From positions 1 to 50,954 of the forward strand of contig SYCV01000174.1 in NCBI GenBank assembly GCA_005786805.1: a stretch of 50,954 nucleotides of DNA. The letters are read 5' to 3'. The translations under genes and the position numbers were made by a program. Of the stretch, positions 17,174 to 26,028 are shown piece by piece. The DNA is from Planctomycetia bacterium. Lineage in GTDB: Bacteria; Planctomycetota; Planctomycetia; Gemmatales; Gemmataceae. The notes under the pieces are model-generated. The model had not been told where the DNA came from. It did not search any database and saw nothing but the letters and a program-made list of their open reading frames with translations. Position 1 is the stretch's first letter. Every line of letters begins with the position of its first letter.

Positions 17174-17971
17174 TTAGCCAATGCCAAGCACATCATTCAT
17201 AGAATAACTGCCCGCAGGCTTGTCCGCCAGAAATTTAGCTGCAAGAAGTGCGCCACGGGCATAACTATCCCGGGTGTGCCCCTTGTGCACAAGCTCCATG
17301 GTTTCGCCCAGCGTGCTGAAGATTACGGTATGCTCGCCAACATTATCACCCACCCGGACGGCATGGATGCCAATTTCAGATGGCTTTCGCTCACCCACAA
17401 GCCCTTCACGGCCATGGACAAATTCTGACTGGCCCTGGACATTCTGGACAATTTTTGCGAACTGAAGGGCGGTGCCACTGGGCGAATCTTTTTTGAAACG
17501 GTGATGCCTTTCAACAATTTCAACATCAAATCCCTTGTCGGTGAGCAAAGTCGATGCAACCCTAACCAGTTCAAATAAAACATTGACAACCAGGCTCATG
17601 TTGGGTGCGAAAAGAATCGCAATTTCATGCGCTGCGGAATCAAGTGCTTTTTTTTCTGAGGGAGTATGACCGGTGGTTGCCACAACCAGGGGTATTTTTC
17701 TTTGCAGGCAGATGGGCAGCACATTCATTGTGCCTTCGGGGGTCGAAAAATCTATGATTGCGTTAACGACATGGTCCACGGGTATCTGGGAACGAAGAGT
17801 CACGCCAAGATGCCCAACTCCTGCTATTTCGCCAGCATCTTTTCCAATCATGGGGTGACCATGATATTCAAGGGCGCAGGCGATTTTCAAAGCAGGATCC
17901 TCCTTGCCCAATGCGACAAGCCTTTGGCCCATTCTTCCGCCCGCACCATTGATGCCCACTGCGATCTTCAT
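17174..17971 (-). CDS. dapB: 4-hydroxy-tetrahydrodipicolinate reductase
   Basis: The 265-residue length is normal for DapB. The NAD(P)H motif GINGAGGRMGQRL is at the N-terminus. The catalytic/substrate block ERHHRFKKDSPSGTA is diagnostic (HH, then K and the SGT loop), as is VDHVVNAIIDFSTPEG. The enzyme reduces HTPA to tetrahydrodipicolinate in the lysine/diaminopimelate pathway, in the cytoplasm. It lies 17 nt downstream of thrC, grouping two branches of aspartate-family metabolism. Confidence 0.95.
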   Translation of the reverse strand: MKIAVGINGAGGRMGQRLVALGKEDPALKIACALEYHGHPMIGKDAGEIAGVGHLGVTLRSQIPVDHVVNAIIDFSTPEGTMNVLPICLQRKIPLVVATTGHTPSEKKALDSAAHEIAILFAPNMSLVVNVLFELVRVASTLLTDKGFDVEIVERHHRFKKDSPSGTALQFAKIVQNVQGQSEFVHGREGLVGERKPSEIGIHAVRVGDNVGEHTVIFSTLGETMELVHKGHTRDSYARGALLAAKFLADKPAGSYSMNDVLGIG

Positions 17972-17988
17972 CGATTTTTCCTTTATGC

Positions 17989-19413
17989 TTAAGCGTAAAC
18001 TTCAATAGCCTTGACGATATCCTCGAGGCTGTTGGGAACCTGAACAGCCCGGTTGGCAAATCCAGCCCTGCGAACGCCCCTGACCCCCAGAACCTCGTCA
18101 AAAGTTTTCTGGTCAGAGCTATGATAGGCCACCGTTGCGGTGGAATCCTTCATTTGGTGTGCGGTAAGAATGCAGACCACCCTGTCAGAAGGAGCGATAA
18201 CGCCCTCAGCCCTGAGTTTTTTTGCTCCAGCAACACTTGCGGCAGAGGCGGGCTCGCATCCCATGCCACCAGCACCAACCTTCGCCTTGGCATCCATGAT
18301 TTCTTGATCGTTGGTTTCCCTCACCACGCCGTTGCAAAATTCTATCGCTCTTAACCCCTTTACCAAATTAACTGGCCGGTTGATCTCAATCGCACTTGCT
18401 ATGGTCGATGCCCGGCGGTTCTGGGTGTCCATCTCGGTGAAAAATTGATTCATCACCGGCTTGTTCGGCTCACCTTTATTCCAGGAAACACTGTTCATGT
18501 TGGTGAGTAAATTAAAGGTGTTTGCGCCAGCGGCATTGATGACAGCAAGCCTTGGAACCTTGCTGATCAATCCGAGCTGTTTTAACTCGATGAAGGCTTT
18601 CCCAAAGGAAGAGCTATTACCCAGGTTGCCCCCGGGAACTACGATCCAATCCGGTGATTCCCAACGCAGGGCCTCGAGTACCCTGTACATCACGGTTTTC
18701 TGGCCTTCAAGCCTGAATGGATTGATGCTGTTTACAAGATAGATTCCCATTTTTTTAGCGATCTGCTGGACGCGTTGCATCGCATCATCAAAATCGCCTG
18801 CTATTTGGATGGTGAGGGCGCCATGGTCAAGGGCCTGCGCAAGCTTACCGTAGGAGATTTTCCCACTTCCAATAAACACGATGCCCCGCATGAGGCCGGT
18901 GGCGGAGCAATACACAGCCAGGGATGCGCTGGTGTTTCCGGTGCTGGCGCACGCGGCTCTTTTTGCGCCTGTCATATGGGCATGGGTGAAGGCAGCGGTC
19001 ATGCCATTATCCTTGAAACTACCTGAAGGATTCATCCCCTCGTACTGGAGAAAAAGATTCCCATTGTTCACACCAACATATTGGGCCACATGATCGGATT
19101 GCCTGAGAAGTGTTTGCCCTTCGCCAATTGTAAGAACGGAAGATGGAGGAGCGAAAGGAAGAAGTTCGTAGAAGCGCCAAACACCGCTGAAAGGCAGGGG
19201 TTGGTGTCGCAACATCCACTTGGCTTCAAAATCTTTCAGGGATTTCGGTACTGGAAGTCTATCCCAATCATAGGCGACATCCATGATGCCACCACATTTG
19301 GGGCAGCAAAAGGAAGTGTCATCCAGGGAATTAGTGCCACCGCATTGCGGTATGACACAGCGTTGGAAAACAAGGTTGTCATTGAAAGAGGAGGTCATAG
19401 TACCGGAATGCAT
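17989..19413 (-). CDS. thrC: threonine synthase
   Basis: The enzyme is a PLP-dependent fold-type II protein of about 474 residues. An N-terminal zinc-ribbon-like piece (CVIPQCGG ... CCPKCGG) is followed by the PLP lysine motif [10 protein letters not shown] and the glycine-rich phosphate loop [10 protein letters not shown]. It converts O-phosphohomoserine to threonine. The frame opens with TTG at 19422; ATGs at 19413 and 19398 are equally possible and no ribosome-binding site decides. It sits 45 nt after the rnd stop and 17 nt before dapB. Confidence 0.92.
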   Translation of the reverse strand: MHSGTMTSSFNDNLVFQRCVIPQCGGTNSLDDTSFCCPKCGGIMDVAYDWDRLPVPKSLKDFEAKWMLRHQPLPFSGVWRFYELLPFAPPSSVLTIGEGQTLLRQSDHVAQYVGVNNGNLFLQYEGMNPSGSFKDNGMTAAFTHAHMTGAKRAACASTGNTSASLAVYCSATGLMRGIVFIGSGKISYGKLAQALDHGALTIQIAGDFDDAMQRVQQIAKKMGIYLVNSINPFRLEGQKTVMYRVLEALRWESPDWIVVPGGNLGNSSSFGKAFIELKQLGLISKVPRLAVINAAGANTFNLLTNMNSVSWNKGEPNKPVMNQFFTEMDTQNRRASTIASAIEINRPVNLVKGLRAIEFCNGVVRETNDQEIMDAKAKVGAGGMGCEPASAASVAGAKKLRAEGVIAPSDRVVCILTAHQMKDSTATVAYHSSDQKTFDEVLGVRGVRRAGFANRAVQVPNSLEDIVKAIEVYA

Positions 19414-19458
19414 GAGGTTCAAATTAAAAAAAACAAATATAGCGGAAGCAAATCAATC

Positions 19459-20634
19459 TTAAGACTTAGGATTATGATACTCAAAAGGGGCTTCATTATC
19501 GACCCGAGCCAGCCTTAAAGATGTCTTTCCTTCAAGAAAATCCATTAAAACCGGAACTATATGCTTCTGTCTCCACCCTTTTGCAAAGGGATTATTATCG
19601 GAAAGTGAAGTATTGTCAATTTTGAAACGAACTAGCTCCCGCAAATCAGAAGAAGTTGCCACCAGCCCGGGAGTTAAAAATTTACGACTGCAAAGGTCAC
19701 CAAGCAACCCAGCCATCACCTGACCTATTAAGCCAACTTGTGGCGCATCGGGTTTTGTATCATCCTGCAGGGGTAAGGCCTCAGGTGGGAGGGACCGAGC
19801 TTTTTGGATGGCCGCCATGATTTCCTCGGAGTCCCGGTGCTGGATACCCCTGAAAGCGAGAATATCCTGAGCCTTTTGTGGATTACGCCTGACAATATCA
19901 GCAACCAAGTCATCCCGAAGCACGGAGCGTGGGGGCCGATTTCGCCGGGCTGCAATTTCTTCGCGCCAATTCACGATTTCTCGCACCATCGCCAATCGCT
20001 TGCGATCAAAGCCCCCGATTCCCTTGACCTTTCGCCAGCGTTCACCAAGTGGTTCATCAATGTTTGACCTTGCTTTTAAATCGAAAAACTCTTCCTCGGC
20101 CCACTCGACTCTGCCAAGCTCATTCAGCCTGGAATTTATTTTATCCCAGCAATGCAGCAGATAACGAACATCATCAAACGCGTAGGTGATTTGATCTGCG
20201 GAAAGGGGTCGAACGCGCCAATCGGTTAGAGTTTCCTGCTTTGATAGCCTTGCACCCGAAAAAGTCTGAACCAATGTTCCATAACCTGAGGGGTAACCGA
20301 CCCCAATCAAGCCTGCAGCTAATTGGATATCGAACAACCTGTTTGGCGCCTTGCCACATAGATGCTGGCAAATGCGAATTTCTTCCCTGCCCGCATGGAC
20401 AATCACATCGCGTTTTCCATCAGTCACCAAGTCCCAAAATGGCTCCAATGAACTCACGGCAATGGCATCAATCACATAAAGATCATCAGGGGTTGCAACC
20501 TGGACCAGGCATAGTTCAGGGCGAAAGGATTCCTCGCTAACAAACTCGGTATCGAACCCAAAAACACGGCTTTTGGCAATTTTCGCACAACTTTTAAGAA
20601 GTTCCGATTCACTTGCTACAAAATGCTCTTGCAT
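19459..20634 (-). CDS. rnd: ribonuclease D
   Basis: The product is a 391-residue 3'-5' exoribonuclease. DEDDy exonuclease motifs are visible: FGFDTEF (Exo I), DVIVHAGREEIRI (Exo II) and ITYAFDDVRYLL (Exo III). A C-terminal helical HRDC region follows (RAMVREIVNWREEIAARRNRP-type segment, then a second helical domain). RNase D trims the 3' ends of tRNA precursors and other structured RNAs. The start is set at the ATG 20634 (MQEHFVAS), because the upstream in-frame codons do not resemble the family. It heads the rnd-thrC-dapB run and is divergent from the LSm-like gene. Confidence 0.92.
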   Translation of the reverse strand: MQEHFVASESELLKSCAKIAKSRVFGFDTEFVSEESFRPELCLVQVATPDDLYVIDAIAVSSLEPFWDLVTDGKRDVIVHAGREEIRICQHLCGKAPNRLFDIQLAAGLIGVGYPSGYGTLVQTFSGARLSKQETLTDWRVRPLSADQITYAFDDVRYLLHCWDKINSRLNELGRVEWAEEEFFDLKARSNIDEPLGERWRKVKGIGGFDRKRLAMVREIVNWREEIAARRNRPPRSVLRDDLVADIVRRNPQKAQDILAFRGIQHRDSEEIMAAIQKARSLPPEALPLQDDTKPDAPQVGLIGQVMAGLLGDLCSRKFLTPGLVATSSDLRELVRFKIDNTSLSDNNPFAKGWRQKHIVPVLMDFLEGKTSLRLARVDNEAPFEYHNPKS

Positions 20635-20779
20635 CTGACCTATCTCTAAATTGTAAGTCTTAATGAAAACATTATGCCATAACACTGCTCAATATCATTC
20701 ATATTAATTGATAATCCTGTATTTTATACTTCGATGTATTAAAATTAAATTGATCAAGAAACCATCAAATGAGGTTGAT

Positions 20780-21043
20780 ATGCTGGAAGAATTCCTTGGC
20801 CAAAAAGTTGTTGTCGACCTGCACAGTCCTTATGTTTGTCTTGGGACACTAAGCCGATTTGATGATGGATTCTTTGAGATTCTCAATGCCGATCTTCATG
20901 ACCTGCGTGACACAAAGACTTCAAGGGAAAACTACATCGCCTCCTCACTCGCCACAGGCATAAAGCGTAACCGGAAGAAAATCCTGGTATCCCGCAGGGA
21001 TATAATTTCAGTCTCCCTGCTTGCGGATGTGGCGGATGAGTAA
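20780..21043 (+). CDS. small LSm-like conserved hypothetical protein
   Basis: The protein has 87 residues from the ATG at 20780, which has GAGG five bases upstream. The sequence reads as a single small beta-barrel of the Sm fold. The Sm1-like pattern is FLGQKVVVDL...LGTLSRFDDGFFEILNADL and the Sm2-like end is KKILVSRRDIISVSLL. It is not Hfq: the Hfq Sm2 signature is absent. It may bind RNA or protein, but there is no direct evidence. It is monocistronic, divergent from rnd (an RNA-processing gene) and ends 4 nt from the end of the converging dipeptidase gene. Confidence 0.65.
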   Translation: MLEEFLGQKVVVDLHSPYVCLGTLSRFDDGFFEILNADLHDLRDTKTSRENYIASSLATGIKRNRKKILVSRRDIISVSLLADVADE

Positions 21044-21047
21044 AGGG

Positions 21048-22130
21048 TTATTTTTTGTCCCAAGCCTCGGTAAAAAAGCGTATCCAATTGCCATGCATGA
21101 TTTTAGCCACATCGGCATCACAATATCCCCTTTGCCTTAATAACGCTGGGAACCTTTGCAAATCTGCTATGGTATCGATGTCACCCGGGGATTGCTCAGT
21201 GCCAAAACCACCATCGAGGTCAGTTCCCAGTGCGGCATGGTCGGCATTTCCAGCAAGCTGGCAAACCCTGTCAATGTGATCGATGACGGTTAACATCGTG
21301 ACTCCACTTTCCTGCACCGTGGTCTTCCCGCGGACCCAATTGGGGTAGAGCATCCAAGTATCAAAAGCCGAGCCTATCACGGCTTTTCTAGAGAGTAATT
21401 TTTTAATCTGCTCATCAGAAAGCTGCCTTTGGTCAGGAACCAGGGCCCTGCAATTATGATGGCTTGCAAGGATGGGGCCCCCATAAAGATCCATAGCCTC
21501 ATCAAAGCACTGGTCTGAAAGGTGAGTGATATCCAAAATCATGCCACAAGATTGCATTTCCCTAAGAAGGTCTGGTCCCATTGGGAAAAAACCTCCCACA
21601 GTGCTGGTGCCGTGGGCATAGGGACTTACCCCATAATGCGCGGGGCCAATGATGCGTAAACCCAGTTCATACCAATGATGAACCTGACTTGGATGAAGAA
21701 CAGGATCCGCACCTTCCATGCTAAGAATAAAGCCCAAAGGCTCGGTTTCAGTGGATGGTTTCTGCCAGCTTTGGACATGATTTAAAAGATCTTTGGAATT
21801 CTTGATGAAACGCAATTGACCCGCATCAACCATGGATTCATAGTATGCGAGTTGCCCCCTTCCAGCAGCATAGGAAGCGGGCATCGCCTCGTAACGCTGC
21901 AGGGGTGGCATCATGCCCTGACGCATGAGCCTTGCGAGGATTGTTGCTATAAAAACGCCTATTTTTCCCTTTCTAAGCTCAGGAAACGAGACTGTGCCCA
22001 CCCCCCGGCCCTTGCCGGTCATTTGCAGCTCTTTTTCCCTGTTTCTTATGACGGAAACATCAAGTCTCAGGTCCCTGTTCCAATCAATTGCATTCCAAGC
22101 AAGATCCAGGTGGGCATCAAAAATTAGCAT
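21048..22130 (-). CDS. membrane dipeptidase family protein (peptidase M19)
   Basis: This 360-residue TIM-barrel metallopeptidase shows the dinuclear zinc ligands of renal-dipeptidase-like enzymes: DAHLDLAW at the N-terminus, the bridging Glu in SMEGADP, DITHLSDQCF and ASHHNCRAL, plus ALGTDLDGG near the end. M19 enzymes hydrolyse dipeptides, including those with a C-terminal D-residue. No signal peptide is evident, so it is probably cytoplasmic. It is divergent from ilvC. Confidence 0.92.
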   Translation of the reverse strand: MLIFDAHLDLAWNAIDWNRDLRLDVSVIRNREKELQMTGKGRGVGTVSFPELRKGKIGVFIATILARLMRQGMMPPLQRYEAMPASYAAGRGQLAYYESMVDAGQLRFIKNSKDLLNHVQSWQKPSTETEPLGFILSMEGADPVLHPSQVHHWYELGLRIIGPAHYGVSPYAHGTSTVGGFFPMGPDLLREMQSCGMILDITHLSDQCFDEAMDLYGGPILASHHNCRALVPDQRQLSDEQIKKLLSRKAVIGSAFDTWMLYPNWVRGKTTVQESGVTMLTVIDHIDRVCQLAGNADHAALGTDLDGGFGTEQSPGDIDTIADLQRFPALLRQRGYCDADVAKIMHGNWIRFFTEAWDKK

Positions 22131-22186
22131 GTTTTTTTCTCATTCCGGGGTTGGCAAGTAGTCATTAGCCCTGCCACAATGTACAG

Positions 22187-22216
22187 TAATATAGTGGTCA
22201 GGCCAATATGCCTGAC
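22187..22216 (+). promoter_or_regulatory. ilvC leader: putative -10 and 20-bp palindrome
   Basis: A -10-like TAATAT (22187-22192) is followed by a perfect palindrome, GTCAGGC (22197-22203), CAATAT loop, GCCTGAC (22210-22216), which would fall at or just after the transcription start. It can be either an operator or a 5'-end hairpin of the mRNA. The -35 (about 22165) is weak. The ATG of ilvC is 28 nt further on with GGGGAAAG before it. Confidence 0.4.
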
Positions 22217-22244
22217 AAAAAATCCATCATTGTTGGGGAAAGTC

Positions 22245-23303
22245 ATGCAAAAGATTCAGATCGATAAAGAGTCGGAAACGGTAATCGAGCGTTCAGATTA
22301 CCCACCAGAAAAAATTCGCCAATTAATGGCCAATGAAGTGGTGGCGGTATTGGGCTACGGCGTGCAGGGACGCGGACAGTCGCTCAATATGAAGGATAAC
22401 GGCGTGAATGTGATCATAGGCCAACGCGAACATTCCAAGTCCTGGGACCTTGCGGTCAAGGATGGATGGGTTCCTGGCAAAACGCTCTTTTCCATGGAAG
22501 AAGCCGCTGCCAAGGGTACCATCATCCAGTATCTGCTTTCTGATGCCGGCCAGAAGGAACAGTGGCCCAAACTGAAGCCACACCTCACCAAGGGCAAGGC
22601 TCTTTATTTTTCCCATGGGTTCAGCATTGTTTACAAAGACCAGACCCATGTTGTGCCACCAGCAGACATTGATGTGATCCTTGTCGCCCCCAAGGGTTCA
22701 GGCACCTCCGTGAGAAGATTGTTCCTTGAAGGCAAAGGTATCAACTCGAGCTATGCTGTTTTCCAGGATGCAACCGGCAAAGCCTATGACCGCGCGCGTG
22801 CCCTTGGCATCGCAATCGGTTCGGGTTATCTGTTCGAAACCACCTTCCAGAAGGAAGTGTACAGCGACCTGACTGGCGAGCGAGGCGTTCTCATGGGTGC
22901 CATCTATGGATTATGGCTGGCTCAATATGAAGTTCTTCGCGCCAACGGACACTCCGCCAGCGAAGCGTTCAACGAAACCGTTGAAGAAGCCACCCAAAGC
23001 CTTTATCCGTTGATTGCGGAAAATGGCATGGATTGGATGTACGCCAACTGTTCCACCACCGCGCAACGAGGTGCCTTGGATTGGTTCAAGAAGTTCCATG
23101 ATGCTTCCAAGCCGGTATTTGAAGAACTTTACCGCAAGGTTGCTGACGGATCTGAAACCCGCAGGACCCTTGAATCGAACAGCCATCCTGATTACCGCAA
23201 AAACCTTGAAGTTGAACTCAAGGCGATTGCAGACAGTGAAATGTGGCGTGCAGGCGCTGCCGTTCGCGCCCTAAGGCCTGAACGAGCCAACGACAAGAAG
23301 TAA
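22245..23303 (+). CDS. ilvC: ketol-acid reductoisomerase
   Basis: The enzyme has 352 residues from the ATG at 22245 (a GGGGAAAG ribosome-binding site lies upstream; the ATG at 22179 would add 22 residues that do not fit the family). The NADPH motif LGYGVQGRGQS, the metal-binding FQKEVYSDLTGERG and the C-terminal knotted helical domain are present. It converts acetolactate or acetohydroxybutyrate to dihydroxy acids in valine, leucine and isoleucine synthesis, with Mg2+ and NAD(P)H. The gene is monocistronic, between a leader palindrome and a strong intrinsic terminator. The branched-chain aminotransferase candidate lies 6 kb away. Confidence 0.95.
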   Translation: MQKIQIDKESETVIERSDYPPEKIRQLMANEVVAVLGYGVQGRGQSLNMKDNGVNVIIGQREHSKSWDLAVKDGWVPGKTLFSMEEAAAKGTIIQYLLSDAGQKEQWPKLKPHLTKGKALYFSHGFSIVYKDQTHVVPPADIDVILVAPKGSGTSVRRLFLEGKGINSSYAVFQDATGKAYDRARALGIAIGSGYLFETTFQKEVYSDLTGERGVLMGAIYGLWLAQYEVLRANGHSASEAFNETVEEATQSLYPLIAENGMDWMYANCSTTAQRGALDWFKKFHDASKPVFEELYRKVADGSETRRTLESNSHPDYRKNLEVELKAIADSEMWRAGAAVRALRPERANDKK

Positions 23304-23341
23304 TTAATTTTTTGATGCGCATCCAGCATCAATAATACAAG

Positions 23342-23375
23342 AAAGACCCCGGTTTAAAACCGGGGTCTTTCTTTT
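23342..23375 (+). terminator. intrinsic terminator of ilvC
   Basis: Perfect 14-bp arms (23342-23355 and 23357-23370) include a GC core CCCCGG/CCGGGG. The right arm runs into TCTTTCTTTTC. It lies 38 nt beyond the ilvC stop and 105 nt before the next gene. Confidence 0.9.
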
Positions 23376-23479
23376 CGTAACCGCGGTTCGTTTCCAAAGT
23401 TCATGAAAATATCATTGGACTTATCAATCAGATTGCAGAAACTAGATTGAATTGCCAAAGTATCTCACCAAAGGGTTTA

Positions 23480-25981
23480 ATGATGAAAATCAAATTTGTT
23501 CCCGCACTTGCAATAATGACTTCAATTGCAATCAGCATTGCCGCAATTGCGGAAGATGCCGCTAGAAGCGTCAAGAAGGATCTTCCCGGCCCAAAGGTGT
23601 CCGGCGAGGTCAAACTTCCAAACGGATGGGCATTGAAACCCGCGGGCAAGCAGGTTCCTTTGGGTGATTTTCCAGTAAACATTGCAGTGCATCCCACTGG
23701 GAAATATCTCGCAATTCTTCATGCAGGATATGGCCCCCATGAAATTCATATCGCCGAAATTGATAAGTCTGGTGCGACCATAATCAGCAAAGTTGGTATC
23801 AAACAAACTTTTTGTGGGATCTGCTTTTCGCCCGATGGCGGCAAGCTTTATGCCAGCGCCGCTGAATTCGCAAGCGCCCATGTTTACGATTTCAAGGATG
23901 GTTATCTTTCCAATCGCACTGAGATAAGCGTTGCCCCCCAAAAAAGCAATTTCGTAACGACCGGCCTCTCCCTGGATACGACCGGGAAAAAAATCCTCGC
24001 TGCCGGCTGCTGGAGCCATTCCATCAGCATCACCCCGCTTGATAATCCCGAAAACCGAAGTATGGTTGACCTAAAAGCTGACTCATACCCATTCGCCTTG
24101 CTTGCCATACCAAACAAAGAAACAGCCCTTGTCAGCCTTTGGGGGGCATCCTCAATTGCACTCATCGACACCAAGGATGCAAAATTGCTGGCAACCTGGC
24201 CCACGGAAAGCCATCCCACAGAAATGACCTTGTCACCAGATAACAAGACGCTTTTTGTGGCTTGTTCCAATTCAACCCGTGTCAGCATCCTTGATATCTC
24301 AGAAAATGGCAAAAGCCTCGGCACTCTGAATTGCGCTCTTCACCCCAACGCCCCCAATGGAAACACCCCGGGAAGCCTTTCCCTATCCAAGGATGGCAAA
24401 ATCCTGATCGTTGCCAATGCTGATGCCAACAATCTAAGCATGTTCCAGGTTGAAAACCCCATGAAACCAGTGCCCATGGGTTTCATACCCGCGGGTTGGT
24501 ATCCAACCAGTGTCCGGTTCAATCACGCTGATGGGAAAATTTATTTTTGCAACGGCAAGGGACTTACCTCCAGGCCAAATTCCCAGGGGCCAAATCCACT
24601 CGCAAACAAAGACCTTCCAATCAGGCAATACATCGCGGGCCTGATGCAGGGTTCGCTGGGTGTTTTGGATATGCCCACCCCGGAAAACATGATTAACTTC
24701 ACCAAGGATGCATATACCTGCAGCCCATTGCAGGTGGACAACCTTCCAAAAGCCCAGTGGCCCACTTCCAATCCCATCCCCAGGAAAATTGGTGATCCCA
24801 GCCCCATCAAATATTGCATCTATGTCATCAAGGAAAATCGAACCTATGACCAGGTTTTCGGAGATATCAAGGAAGGCAACGGAGACCCCTCACTTTGCAT
24901 CTTCGATGAAAAAGTGACCCCAAACCAACACAAACTTGCCCGGGAATTTGTACTCCTTGACAACCTTTATGTGGATGGGGAGGTTTCAGCGGATGGCCAT
25001 CAATGGAGTATGGCTGCTTATTCCACCGACTTTGTTGAAAGGGTCTGGCCCTTGACTTATCGGGGCAGCCCACTTAAAAAACTCACCGCTTATCCCTCGG
25101 AGGGCGCTTACGATGTCATTGCCAGGCCTGCTGGTGGCTACATCTGGGATCGTTGCGCGGAGGCAAAGGTTTCTTTCCGAAGCTATGGAGAGTGGGTTGA
25201 TAATGGTAAAAAACCAGGCGATCCCTCCAAGGCAAGGGTCAAGGCTCTTGAAGGCAAATTTGATCCCCTTTTCCGAGGCTATGACCTTGACTATCCGGAT
25301 GTAAAAAGAGCCCAGAGATTTTTAGATGAACTTGCACGCTTTGAAAAAGAGGGGGGAATGCCACAACTCAGCATTGTCAGGCTTCCAAATGACCATACCT
25401 ATGGGACCCGGCCTGATAAACCCACCCCCACTGCAATGGTTGCGGAAAACGACCTTGCGATGGGTATCCTGGTTGAAGGTATTTCAAAGAGTAAATTCTG
25501 GAAAGAAACCGCGATTTTCGTGATCGAGGACGATGCGCAAAATGGTTCGGATCATGTGGATGCCCATAGGACCATATCCTTGGTTATCAGCCCATACACC
25601 AAGCGTAAATTTGTTGATTCAACCATGTATTCAACATCCAGCATCCTAAGAACCATGGAGCTGATACTGGGATTAAAGCCCATGAGCCAGTTTGATGCCG
25701 CAGCAACCCCGATGTTTCATTCCTTTCAAGCGGAACCAGACCTCACCACATTCAAGCATGTGGAAGCAAAAGTAAGCCTGACGGAAAAGAACACTGATAA
25801 ATCATGGGGTGCGAAGCAATCACTTGCATTCGACCTTGATAAGGAGGACGCGGCGGATGACTTGCTTTTCAACGAGGTGATCTGGAAGTCAGTCAAGGGT
25901 GCAGACAGCCCCATGCCCCCTCCCGTGAGAGCGGCATTTTTCCTTCCAAAATACGCCACCAAACCCGCTTCAAAGGATTAA
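23480..25981 (+). CDS. bifunctional YncE-like beta-propeller / phosphoesterase (alkaline-phosphatase-superfamily) protein
   Basis: The protein has 833 residues with a signal peptide (IKFVPALAIMTSIAISIAAIA). The N-terminal half (about 45-380) is a seven-bladed YncE/lactonase-like propeller (NIAVHPTGKYLAILHAG, ICFSPDGGKLYAS, MTLSPDNKTLFVA). The C-terminal half carries phospholipase C/arylsulfatase-like motifs: YVIKENRTYDQVFGD, VDGEVSADGHQWS and the metal-binding EDDAQNGSDHVDAHR. It is likely periplasmic and phosphoesterase-like; the substrate is unknown. AAGGG lies upstream of ATG 23480/23483. ComEC follows after 47 nt. Confidence 0.9.
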   Translation: MMKIKFVPALAIMTSIAISIAAIAEDAARSVKKDLPGPKVSGEVKLPNGWALKPAGKQVPLGDFPVNIAVHPTGKYLAILHAGYGPHEIHIAEIDKSGATIISKVGIKQTFCGICFSPDGGKLYASAAEFASAHVYDFKDGYLSNRTEISVAPQKSNFVTTGLSLDTTGKKILAAGCWSHSISITPLDNPENRSMVDLKADSYPFALLAIPNKETALVSLWGASSIALIDTKDAKLLATWPTESHPTEMTLSPDNKTLFVACSNSTRVSILDISENGKSLGTLNCALHPNAPNGNTPGSLSLSKDGKILIVANADANNLSMFQVENPMKPVPMGFIPAGWYPTSVRFNHADGKIYFCNGKGLTSRPNSQGPNPLANKDLPIRQYIAGLMQGSLGVLDMPTPENMINFTKDAYTCSPLQVDNLPKAQWPTSNPIPRKIGDPSPIKYCIYVIKENRTYDQVFGDIKEGNGDPSLCIFDEKVTPNQHKLAREFVLLDNLYVDGEVSADGHQWSMAAYSTDFVERVWPLTYRGSPLKKLTAYPSEGAYDVIARPAGGYIWDRCAEAKVSFRSYGEWVDNGKKPGDPSKARVKALEGKFDPLFRGYDLDYPDVKRAQRFLDELARFEKEGGMPQLSIVRLPNDHTYGTRPDKPTPTAMVAENDLAMGILVEGISKSKFWKETAIFVIEDDAQNGSDHVDAHRTISLVISPYTKRKFVDSTMYSTSSILRTMELILGLKPMSQFDAAATPMFHSFQAEPDLTTFKHVEAKVSLTEKNTDKSWGAKQSLAFDLDKEDAADDLLFNEVIWKSVKGADSPMPPPVRAAFFLPKYATKPASKD

Positions 25982-26028
25982 TCGCAAGGCTTTTTAAAGC
26001 TAATCTCTAACGCCCATGGAGAATTTAA

